Shown here in pieces: positions 57,341 to 64,000 of a stretch of 64,000 nucleotides of DNA. Within the stretch, counting starts at the first letter, position 1. Each line of letters starts with the position of its first letter. Source of the DNA: an uncultured Psychromonas sp. (lineage in GTDB: Bacteria; Pseudomonadota; Gammaproteobacteria; Enterobacterales; Psychromonadaceae); contig NZ_CANLFB010000006.1 in NCBI RefSeq assembly GCF_947489755.1, positions 62,001 through 126,000 on the forward strand. Direction: 5' to 3'. The position numbers and the translations under genes are program-made. The notes below the pieces were generated by a model. The model saw nothing but the letters and a program-made list of their open reading frames with translations, was not told the origin of the DNA and did not search any database.

Positions 57341-58291
57341 TTACAATCTGAGTGGTGATATGGTTTTCCAGCCATCATTGCTCATTTCTGCTAATGCAAA
57401 TTTAAAAGCATAGTCTAACTGCCCTGTCTTCATCCTCAAATCAGTTGCCACTAATTGCCCTTCAATATTTTCTAAACGAATAAAGCCATTAGTAAACCAA
57501 TCCAAAGAAGTTAATGCAGGTGGGTAAACATCGAGTTGGCCATAACCTAAATCTTGTTTTACCGATATCGTAGCAGTGCTTGCCAGTACATTCACCTCCA
57601 CATTGTAATAAACGCCATTATCAACCACGATAGCGCCCCACCAATTAAGATTTGGATATAATGGTGAAATAAATATTTTATCGTGCACTATATTATTAAC
57701 CTGTAGGACAGCCTCTACTCTTTTTTGAACCTGAGTTTGTAGGAATAAACCTAACAGCAAATAACCACTGCTTAGTATTAAACCAATTTGATTAATACCT
57801 CTCGCTTTAGCTTTCTTTTCATTATCGCCATTTCGCCAGAGATAAACGCAGCCAACTAATAAAGGCAGTGTATACAAAGGGTCAACCGCAAAAATAGAAG
57901 CAATAGAGAGAGGGTGAACCGTTAGCGGCCAAAATAACTGCGTACCATAACTGGTGAAGGCATCAAGCATCGGGTGAGTCACTAAAGGTAAACAGCACAA
58001 CCAAAATAAACGTTGATTAGAAATAACCCTTTTTGTAAATTTTCTTTTCAAGCAGATTTTTAAGAAACCAAAACAGAGAAAAGCAAAAGGGAACAAAACA
58101 AACAATGAATGTGAAAAACTACGATGTTCGATAAAACGAGTTACAGCATCACTTGCAGGTAATAACACATCTAAATCAGGCAATGTCGCAAGCACAGCAC
58201 CAATAACAAGTGTACTACGCCCCAACTGTTTATGCGCAATAACCGCTGCGAGACTACTACCTAATACAATTTGACTAACTGAATCCATCAA
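57341..58291 (-). CDS. Membrane-bound metal-dependent hydrolase, DUF457 (YdjM/YbcI type)
   Basis: A 316-residue inner-membrane protein. Conserved His/Asp motifs of the family are LATLPDLDVLLP, EHRSFSHSLFVLFPFAF and LVTHPMLDAFTSYGTQLFWPL, which would bind a metal near the membrane. About five TM helices occupy 1-190; the C-terminal third (about 200-316) is soluble and presumably extracytoplasmic. The physiological substrate is unknown. It is convergent with the signalling operon and monocistronic. Confidence 0.85.
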   Translation of the reverse strand: MMDSVSQIVLGSSLAAVIAHKQLGRSTLVIGAVLATLPDLDVLLPASDAVTRFIEHRSFSHSLFVLFPFAFLCFGFLKICLKRKFTKRVISNQRLFWLCCLPLVTHPMLDAFTSYGTQLFWPLTVHPLSIASIFAVDPLYTLPLLVGCVYLWRNGDNEKKAKARGINQIGLILSSGYLLLGLFLQTQVQKRVEAVLQVNNIVHDKIFISPLYPNLNWWGAIVVDNGVYYNVEVNVLASTATISVKQDLGYGQLDVYPPALTSLDWFTNGFIRLENIEGQLVATDLRMKTGQLDYAFKFALAEMSNDGWKTISPLRL

Positions 58292-58435
58292 TATCCTTTA
58301 ATCGTATATATGAATATAAAAAAGCATATGACGTGCATGTAAAAGCGTTTGAAATATACCGATAATTATCCGCTAAGAAGACCGTCTATTTTTGATAAAA
58401 ATTTCAACCTCACTGTAATCAACTGTATTTAAGTG

Positions 58436-58628
58436 AATTCAATTCTGCTTAATGAAAGCGGCATTATATTTAACATCATAGGGTTATATTTTTGACTAGT
58501 CAGTGCCGTTAGCTTTGCCTAGCTCAAGGCGAATTATTGAAGCAATAACGGGTTATTGAGAGATAATTTAACGCAGAAATCCACGGAAATAGCGGTGTTG
58601 TATCGCTTTGCTTATCCAGAATTGAGGT
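58436..58628. mobile_element. MITE-like element, copy 3
   Basis: A 193-bp relative of copy 2 in the same orientation. The right end CCAGAATTGAGGT is the exact complement of the consensus left end ACCTCAATTCTGG; its own left end is altered (10 of 13). Shared internal blocks include TTTTTGACTAGTCAG, GAGATAATTTAACGCAGAAA and CTTATCCAGA. It lies between the DUF457 and SDR genes, in a 486-base gap that otherwise holds the SDR terminator. Confidence 0.8.
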
Positions 58629-58706
58629 GAAGTACATTCAAGTGCATCGAACTGTAGCCAATTGTCTCTATACCTTCATCTCATTAGGCCTTGCTTCAGG
58701 CACAAA

Positions 58707-58728
58707 AAAGCAAACCGAAGTTTGCTTT
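58707..58728 (-). terminator. Rho-independent terminator of the SDR gene
   Basis: A 9-bp perfect stem (58707-58715 and 58720-58728). On the minus strand the loop is TTCG closed by C-G, the very stable UUCG tetraloop, followed by T6. It is 50 bases past the SDR stop. Confidence 0.92.
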
Positions 58729-58777
58729 ATAGAATGAGTTAACTGTTTTTAATTCTAAGCAGCTACTATGCTTCCTG

Positions 58778-59461
58778 TTAAAAGCTCCCATCGAATGGAC
58801 GTAAATCACATTCATGCGTCCATGTTGATTTAGGCTGTTGGCAAAGCCCTATATACACATCTGCAATATCTTCTGGTTTCATCATTTTGTTAGGATCTAG
58901 ACTATGTAATGAACGGCTATTATCAGTATCAATGATGCCATCCAATATACTATGAACAACATGCATACCTTGAGGTTGAAACTCACGCGCAAGTGACTGT
59001 GTTAAGCCTCTCAACGCAAACTTAGCCGATGAGAAAGCGGAAAATTTAGCACTACCACGTAAACTAGCCGTTGCTCCCGAAACAATAAACGTACCACCAC
59101 CATTATCAACCATTGGTTGCATCAATGATTTAGCTAATACAAAAGCAGATAACGCCATACTACGCCAGCAAGCTTCAAAATCACCACTCGTTGTTTCAGC
59201 TAAAGGTTTAATAACTAGCTGCGCCGTATTATGAATAACGACTTTAGGCACACCATGTTCTTTTATTAAGGCTTCTATTACCCCCTTCGTTGCTTGCTCA
59301 TCAGTTAAATCAACAACACGAATATCAAAATCCGTTTTTAAGGGGAGCGAACGATTTAAACCAACAACCTTATAGCCATTTTTTTCGAAGCGGCTTAACA
59401 ATGTGTGCCCTAAACCAGAGCCTGCGCCAGCAATTATTGCCAATGGAAGAGATTGAGTCAT
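58778..59461 (-). CDS. Short-chain dehydrogenase/reductase with Phe at the catalytic Tyr position
   Basis: A 227-residue SDR. The cofactor loop is IIAGAGSGLGHTLL, the NNAG equivalent is VIHNTAQL, and Ser is in FIVSGATASLRG. The usual YxxxK catalytic pair appears as FSSAK in SAFSSAKFALRGLTQS: Lys is present but Tyr is Phe. Such Phe variants occur in some SDR subgroups, so a modified or non-reductase role is possible. The frame opens at 59491, but the ATG at 59461 with AAGG upstream starts just before the Rossmann fold. Alone on the strand. Confidence 0.85.
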   Translation of the reverse strand: MTQSLPLAIIAGAGSGLGHTLLSRFEKNGYKVVGLNRSLPLKTDFDIRVVDLTDEQATKGVIEALIKEHGVPKVVIHNTAQLVIKPLAETTSGDFEACWRSMALSAFVLAKSLMQPMVDNGGGTFIVSGATASLRGSAKFSAFSSAKFALRGLTQSLAREFQPQGMHVVHSILDGIIDTDNSRSLHSLDPNKMMKPEDIADVYIGLCQQPKSTWTHECDLRPFDGSF

Positions 59462-59705
59462 ATAAAGCCTTATAGGTGAGTAATGGTTCATTCACTTTAG
59501 CTATCTACTAAAAGATAGTCTAGTAAAAAATAACTTTATAGAAATGACTACGAGACGGTACTGACAGTGTGAAATCTAATAAAATGCCAACGTTCAAAGA
59601 AACAGAACCTAATTCTTTTATATTAAACAATACAACTCAGTTTAATAACGAAGGCTCTGATATTAACGCCAAGAGATAAAGTTTATCAATAATGTTCCGT
59701 CTATT

Positions 59706-60116
59706 TTACTCAGGAAAACCAGGTACTTTATTAGTAGTGCTTAATCCCGCTTTATGCCATTCAGTTTGTTCGGCACAGAATATTTGAGCATCTAATGTTT
59801 TAACCGATTCTTCATTTAAACTACCTGCAGGGACGATTAAAGACGTCTCACCTTGCGTTACAAAAGGTAATCCAGAGCCACAATTTTCACAGAAAGCTTG
59901 AGTAAAAGTACGTTCAGGGTGGTCGTAACGTTTTATTTTATCTACTCCACTGACCCAATTAATATTATCTGGTGACGTGAATAAATTAGCGGCATGCGCA
60001 CTACCCGTTAATTTTCTGCATTGTTCGCAATGACAAAAGAAAAAGTCACTAAAGTTATCTTCAACGGTAAAAGTAACGTCGCCACAGCAGCAACCTCCTG
60101 TAATAATCTTAACCAT
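59706..60116 (-). CDS. GFA/CENP-V family zinc protein
   Basis: A 136-residue Mss4-like zinc protein of the glutathione-dependent formaldehyde-activating family. Zinc ligands are the cysteines in GGCCCGDVTF, FCHCEQCRKLTGS and FCENCGSGLPF, the standard 7-8 Cys pattern. The frame opens at 60176, but the ATG at 60116 follows AGGTGGG and starts right at the fold. Substrate not proven for this family in general. Confidence 0.88.
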   Translation of the reverse strand: MVKIITGGCCCGDVTFTVEDNFSDFFFCHCEQCRKLTGSAHAANLFTSPDNINWVSGVDKIKRYDHPERTFTQAFCENCGSGLPFVTQGETSLIVPAGSLNEESVKTLDAQIFCAEQTEWHKAGLSTTNKVPGFPE

Positions 60117-60572
60117 AATCCCACCTATATCCTGCAAATTATTAAGTAAATTGCTCAAGTAAATAAGACTAAACATACCATTATATCAATCGGATAAAAA
60201 CTGTTCGCGGCAGTTCACTATTAATAGTAAAGCTGTCTAATTCTTCTAATTACTTTTACATGGCACTTCTAAGCATCCGATTTTATTTTTAGTCCGGTTC
60301 ATTAACTTAAATAGCAACCATGAATGACAAAAGATAAATGCCAATAATGAATGAAAACCACCAGCTCAAAACATTATTAGCGTATGTTTTGAGCTAACAC
60401 ATTGAGATAACATTCTGAAATAAAATTATGAAATAAAATTATGAAATAAAAAGGGTTAAACATTTTAGTCTTTGTCGCTTTTATTTGAATGCCCTTTAAA
60501 TAGACGATATCAACGTTTTATAAATATGTTATTTTACACGCCAATAAAACTGATAACGAGTGGGAGAGATGA
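60117..60572. other. 456-base divergent region between GFA and DKNYY genes
   Basis: It contains a perfect 12-bp inverted repeat AGCTCAAAACAT/ATGTTTTGAGCT (60363-60374 and 60384-60395, 9-base loop) without a T-run. A 13-bp unit TGAAATAAAATTA is repeated nearly three times (60416-60453). No gene is supported. Confidence 0.75.
60416..60453. repeat. Three tandem copies of a 13-bp unit
   Basis: TGAAATAAAATTA at 60416 and 60429, with a third copy from 60442 that is intact for nine bases. Confidence 0.9.
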
Positions 60573-61886
60573 ATGAAGGTACTTATGTGGGTTGGCATTA
60601 TCTTGTTAGTGATAATGGCTATTTATGCATTAATAGTGACTGTATTTTCCTTTTATGTCAGCAGTCCTAGTACACATAATGCAACCGCTTTTGATAGTAA
60701 AATCAGTAACCAATATTACATGCAAGACGATAAAGTCATTTATGTTATGGATGGAAATTTCTTCCAAATTGGAGGAACAGACGTAGAAGATGCAGACCTA
60801 GGCAGCTTTAAAGTAATCGATCAGTACTACGCAAAAGATGCCAATAATATTTATTACAACGGTAAACTAATGACAGAGGGAAACTCAAACTCAATCACAC
60901 AAGTGACCTCAAAACTTAACGTCAATAGTGCTAACTCTGGTTACCTTATTAGTAACGGTAAAGTATTCTGTTATGGAGACATCATTGAAGGTGCCGACCC
61001 AGATTCTTTCTCCTATCTGTTTGGTTCATATGCCATGGATAAAGATTATCTTTATTATTACATTGATATCAAAATCCCACGTAAAGCAACGCCTACCGCT
61101 GTGCCTAATGGTAATCAACAATACATCAGACATGCTGAACAAATCCTTTATCAAGGGGAAGCAATTAGCAACCAAGCTGACAGTTTTGAAATTATCAGTG
61201 ATGAATACGCAAAAGATGCACTTCATGTTTATTCTCATGGGAAGATTATTGAAGGTATGGTGCCTAATGGTTTTACTGTTATCTCTCCTTATTACAGAAA
61301 AGATAAAAACCAAGCTTATTTCTTCAACACGGCTATTCCGGAGAGTAACCCAGAGACCTTTAAAGTATTAAATGATGCTATTTCAAAAGATAAGAAAAAC
61401 CTCTACTACAAAGGTAACATCATTAAAAATAGAAAGGCATCAGAAATAAACCGCTCAGAAGCTAATGAACTGAAGAATATAGGACAATGGAAATCACTTC
61501 ATCTAGAGGCAACCAACGTCATAGTCGTTCCTCGCGATGATATTGAAAATATTACCAACGACTTCTACGCCTATAACAATGAAGTTTATGGAAAAACTAA
61601 AAAGCTCACAGACATTAAGCCTCAGGATGTTACCGTTTTAGACCCAGAAGACAAAAGCTTTGTTCAAATAGGTCATCACGTCTTTTACTATGGCACCGTT
61701 ATTATTGATGCAGATCCAGAGACCTTCACCATCATCTCAGATCATTTTTCAAAAGATGCTAATCATGTTTATTGGAATGAATACAAAGTGATCGATGCAG
61801 ACCCATCGACTTTTAAATATGAAGATAATGCCTACGCAGATGAAAATGAAGCAGGAGAATATACGTTAAGAGTGTCTGAATATTAA
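60573..61886 (+). CDS. DKNYY-repeat membrane-anchored protein
   Basis: A 437-residue protein with one N-terminal TM helix (about 3-27) and a long extracytoplasmic part built of degenerate repeats of the DKNYY family: YAKDANNIYYNGKLM, YAMDKDYLYYYI, YAKDALHVYSHGKII, YRKDKNQAYFFNTAI, ISKDKKNLYYKGNII and FSKDANHVYWNEYKVI. Each has a Lys-Asp turn, an aromatic pair and a Gly or hydrophobic strand, suggesting a beta-propeller or solenoid. The linking phrase 'DADPxTF' recurs between units. Function of the family is unknown. GGGAGAG precedes the ATG. Confidence 0.82.
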   Translation: MKVLMWVGIILLVIMAIYALIVTVFSFYVSSPSTHNATAFDSKISNQYYMQDDKVIYVMDGNFFQIGGTDVEDADLGSFKVIDQYYAKDANNIYYNGKLMTEGNSNSITQVTSKLNVNSANSGYLISNGKVFCYGDIIEGADPDSFSYLFGSYAMDKDYLYYYIDIKIPRKATPTAVPNGNQQYIRHAEQILYQGEAISNQADSFEIISDEYAKDALHVYSHGKIIEGMVPNGFTVISPYYRKDKNQAYFFNTAIPESNPETFKVLNDAISKDKKNLYYKGNIIKNRKASEINRSEANELKNIGQWKSLHLEATNVIVVPRDDIENITNDFYAYNNEVYGKTKKLTDIKPQDVTVLDPEDKSFVQIGHHVFYYGTVIIDADPETFTIISDHFSKDANHVYWNEYKVIDADPSTFKYEDNAYADENEAGEYTLRVSEY

Positions 61887-61950
61887 TCTCGTATTTTGGC
61901 TTACCTTAAAATAAGTGAAGGTATTAACTATTCGAAAATAATCAATAAAA

Positions 61951-61986
61951 AAGCGTACGTTGGCAGTAAGTAATCACCGTGCGCTT
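61951..61986 (-). terminator. Candidate Rho-independent terminator of the P-loop kinase gene
   Basis: AAGCGTACG (61951-61959) and CGTGCGCTT (61978-61986) pair with one mismatch on the minus strand and run into T6 (plus-strand A-run 61947-61952). Confidence 0.6.
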
Positions 61987-62042
61987 ACTGTCATCTTACG
62001 TATTAATATCAACAATACTCGATTCATTACACCGCCATAAAG

Positions 62043-62450
62043 TTAACCTTGCCACTGTTGTTTCATTCTTTTCACTGTTTCAGCAGGCACCTCGTGAATA
62101 TTCGCGTATTTCCCCTTACACACAATCACTTCAAGCTTGGCGTTATATTGTTTAGCTAACTGCTGATAAGCCTTCATTTCCCAATGCTTAATAAACGTAT
62201 TCGATACAATGACATTTTGTTGTTGCTGCAAGTGAGTTTCACAGGCTTGTTCACACCAAGCATGTGCTTTCTTGATAAGTTCAGGCTGGAAAAAATACAC
62301 ACCAGCCTCATCAATAAAGTACATGTCAGCTTCTAAATGCACTGTTGTTTGACGAGTCGTGTTAGCAGACTCTTCCACCCGCTTTTTAGCCAATGTACTT
62401 TTGCCACTACCGGGTAAACCACGTATTAAGGTAAGCGTTAATGTAGGCAT
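62043..62450 (-). CDS. Small P-loop ATPase/kinase, AAA_33 (N4BP2L-like)
   Basis: A 135-residue kinase-fold protein. Walker A is IRGLPGSGKSTLAKK (residues 9-23), a probable acceptor or second-acid motif is HLEADMYFIDEAG, and VIVSNTFIKHWEM follows as in polynucleotide-kinase-like AAA_33 proteins. The C-terminal IHEVPAETVKRMKQQW matches the NEDD4-binding-protein-2-like family (NVP-x-VxxM). The substrate is unknown; no toxin or antitoxin partner is adjacent. Confidence 0.8.
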   Translation of the reverse strand: MPTLTLTLIRGLPGSGKSTLAKKRVEESANTTRQTTVHLEADMYFIDEAGVYFFQPELIKKAHAWCEQACETHLQQQQNVIVSNTFIKHWEMKAYQQLAKQYNAKLEVIVCKGKYANIHEVPAETVKRMKQQWQG

Positions 62451-62533
62451 GGTTTTGTGCTCAAGCTTGTATTCAATACATTGTTCCTAATGAATTTAAT
62501 GGCCTGTTATCAGATAACAATATGAAGCTAGTC

Positions 62534-62578
62534 TATTAAATAGTCACTTATTAAATAGCGACTTATTAAACAATGACT
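62534..62578. repeat. Three tandem copies of a 15-bp unit
   Basis: TATTAAATAGTCACT-like units start at 62534, 62549 and 62564 with two to four differences between copies. They lie in the short gap before the P-loop kinase gene. Confidence 0.88.
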
Positions 62579-62647
62579 TATAAAAAACAGGCTAGCTTCA
62601 CTTCAGAGAGTCTACAGGTAACAAATACGTAACAGAGATCCTATAAT

Positions 62648-63370
62648 CTAACGCTTTGTTAAGCCCTTTTTATTCAAATACGGCAGAATGTGCGGACGAG
62701 ACTCTTTTGATAATTGCCCTGTCACTTGTTCTGACCACGTACTTTGTTTTTGATTACTCGAGCGGTGTTCATAATAGTTATGTATGACTTCATCGTACTC
62801 TTTAATATCATCCATATTCAGTGGTTGATATTGGTTTTCATGCATAATCACATGAGCTGGTAAACGCGGTTTAACTTCAGGATCTTGCGCTGGATAACCT
62901 AAACACATACCAAATAATACCGATGTATTTTGTGGTAACTCAAGCAGCTCATCAACCAACTGTATCTTGTTACGCAATCCACCAATATAGACGCCACCTA
63001 ATCCTAATGACTCAGCTGCTAACAAACAATTTTGCGCCATAATGCCACAATCAACAGCGCCAATAAGTGTCAGTTCAGTAAAGTCAGCTTGCACCTCTGG
63101 ATTAATTGCTGCATGACGTTGATAATCAATACAAAACACCAAAAACTCAGTTGCATTTTCGACATAAGGTTGATTACCCGCATACTCAGCTAACAACTTA
63201 CGTTTGCTTTTATCCGTCACTCGAATGATAGAAACAACTTGTAACATGCTCGATGAAGAAGCCGCTAATCCAGCTTGAATAATCGAATCGAGTTGGCTTT
63301 TCTCTATTGGTTGATCAGTATATTGGCGAATCGATCGGTGATTTAACATGGTCTCAATGGTTTGGTTCAT
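62648..63370 (-). CDS. nfsA: Oxygen-insensitive NADPH nitroreductase
   Basis: A 240-residue FMN flavoprotein, the same length as E. coli NfsA. HRSIRQYTDQPI and SSSSMLQVVSIIRVTDKSKR (FMN site), AESLGLGGVYIGGLRN, FGMCLGYPAQDPEVKPRLP and the C-terminal SKESRPHILPYLNKKG match NfsA throughout. It reduces nitroaromatics and quinones by two electrons. Redox-stress induction is usual for the family, but no operator was recognised here. Confidence 0.94.
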   Translation of the reverse strand: MNQTIETMLNHRSIRQYTDQPIEKSQLDSIIQAGLAASSSSMLQVVSIIRVTDKSKRKLLAEYAGNQPYVENATEFLVFCIDYQRHAAINPEVQADFTELTLIGAVDCGIMAQNCLLAAESLGLGGVYIGGLRNKIQLVDELLELPQNTSVLFGMCLGYPAQDPEVKPRLPAHVIMHENQYQPLNMDDIKEYDEVIHNYYEHRSSNQKQSTWSEQVTGQLSKESRPHILPYLNKKGLTKR

Positions 63371-63669
63371 AAATCAGTAATCCTTGTCATTATCGTTATA
63401 AGTCGCGTTATAAGGTGCCACACTATCTTAATAACATTTGTGAAGCGTTTGCAGTACAACTAATGCAGTAAAAAATATTGAAATAAAAACATGGACTTGA
63501 TTCCATTAGGTAAAATCACATAGTGATTATTTCAAACACAACTAGGATGGCCAAATAAGGCACCTCCTATTTATCATCCGTCTGTACTCGCTTATGTTAT
63601 CAGTTTGTTTATAAAAGAAAAAAGGTAACCGAGGCTACCTTTTTTATATCATACTTTAAAAATCATCAA
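63371..63669. other. Intergenic region between nfsA and the AhpD-like gene
   Basis: It carries the nfsA promoter region at its left side and the terminator of the AhpD-like gene at its right. Nothing else is recognisable. Confidence 0.5.
63618..63645 (-). terminator. Rho-independent terminator of the AhpD-like gene
   Basis: AAAAAAGGTA (63618-63627) and TACCTTTTTT (63636-63645) form a 10-bp stem; the minus-strand T-run is at the left arm. It is 25 bases past the stop. Confidence 0.88.
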
Positions 63670-64000
63670 TTATTTTATGAATTTCTTAAAGGGTGCATCA
63701 ACTGGCGTATCTGCAAGGTGGTTTGTGTAGTTACTCATGACTTTTTGAGATAAACCAACAATAATTTCAAGTAATTGTTGCTTGCCGTAACCTGCCGTAA
63801 AAAACGTCTCAATTTGCTCATCGCTAATAACCCCACGTTCGCGCACCATTAACAGCGTCGTTTCACGTAGTACTTCTAACTTAGGGTTAGCCAATGGTGT
63901 TTTATTCACAAGTGCATCAACAACATCTTGGTCAACTTTCATTGAAGCCGCAATCGCACTATGTGCTGGTACACAATAATGACATTCATGCTCAACGTTA
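63670..64000 (-). CDS. Carboxymuconolactone decarboxylase/AhpD-like protein, 5'-truncated by window edge
   Basis: The frame stays open to the last base of the window, so the ATG at 63942 is internal. Upstream of it the frame reads EHECHYCVPAHSAIAAS, the ExxCxxC...H redox centre of the AhpD/CMD family. About 110 C-terminal residues are visible, with LREVTL-like VLRETTLLMVRERGVISDEQIE. Such proteins are alkylhydroperoxidases or decarboxylases; with intact cysteines a peroxidase role is more likely. The N-terminus lies beyond the window. Confidence 0.85.
   Translation of the reverse strand, partial: NVEHECHYCVPAHSAIAASMKVDQDVVDALVNKTPLANPKLEVLRETTLLMVRERGVISDEQIETFFTAGYGKQQLLEIIVGLSQKVMSNYTNHLADTPVDAPFKKFIK

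Noticed and set aside
62043-62450. Zeta-type toxin of a toxin-antitoxin pair
   Set aside because: The P-loop protein matches AAA_33/N4BP2L-like kinases, and no small antitoxin gene is adjacent.

Overview
The window is chromosomal DNA of a low-GC marine-type gammaproteobacterium. Gene order and content (zapA-6S RNA-fau with rpiA and serA, ygfB-pepP-ubiH-ubiI, ftsY-ftsE-ftsX-rpoH, icd beside rluE, murI beside trmA, a monomeric NADP isocitrate dehydrogenase and a FabV enoyl reductase) fit the Alteromonadales/Vibrionales sphere, for example a Psychromonas, Colwellia or Moritella relative. The genus is an inference; no 16S gene is present.

Layout. (1) 1-2145: the left edge cuts into a two-gene OLD-family nuclease plus UvrD-like helicase pair, most like a Gabija anti-phage system. 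It is followed by a repeat-rich border. (2) 2438-5554: an adenine/adenosine deaminase and an exporter-type ABC transporter. (3) 5660-11869: a thiamin salvage operon under a TPP riboswitch: thiD, an HMP-precursor ABC transporter (thiZ, thiX, thiY), tenA, thiM, thiE. No de novo thiC or thiG is present here. A 178-bp tandem array follows, then a YeiE-like LysR regulator. (4) 13916-17931: a secreted protein with 18 EF-hand loops next to a BaeSR-like two-component system. (5) 18202-31992: housekeeping genes (icd, rluE, murI, trmA, pheA, rpoH, ftsX, ftsE, ftsY, rsmD). FtsY carries a very long repeat-built N-terminal domain. (6) 32298-44041: kdsD with degenerate copies of its own 3' end downstream, a tRNA-Pro(GGG), fabV, the ubiI/ubiH/pepP/ygfB operon, zapA, 6S RNA, fau, rpiA and serA. 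(7) 44404-64000: an accessory and signalling region with a chemoreceptor, the ohr/ohrR peroxide pair, small redox and acetyltransferase genes, two GGDEF-EAL proteins, a CHASE histidine kinase with a receiver protein, an SDR, a GFA protein, a DKNYY protein, nfsA, and an AhpD-like gene cut by the right edge.

The non-coding DNA is unusually rich in repeats. There are three copies of a roughly 190-bp MITE-like element with terminal inverted repeats, one of them with a 6-bp direct repeat at its ends. There is also the 178-bp array after thiE, a roughly 28-bp array derived from the kdsD stop region, and three 3-copy short tandem repeats. In coding DNA, tandem repeats have built the ThiZ N-terminus, the EF-hand protein and FtsY. 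Many operons end in clear Rho-independent hairpins.

Several upstream-most start codons were rejected because a downstream start has a better ribosome binding site, or because the extension runs through an RNA gene or terminator. This applies to thiD (extension crosses the riboswitch), kdsD (crosses the tRNA), murI, rsmD, zapA, thiX, ohr, ohrR, the PanZ-like gene, the SDR, the GFA protein and the SelW-like protein.
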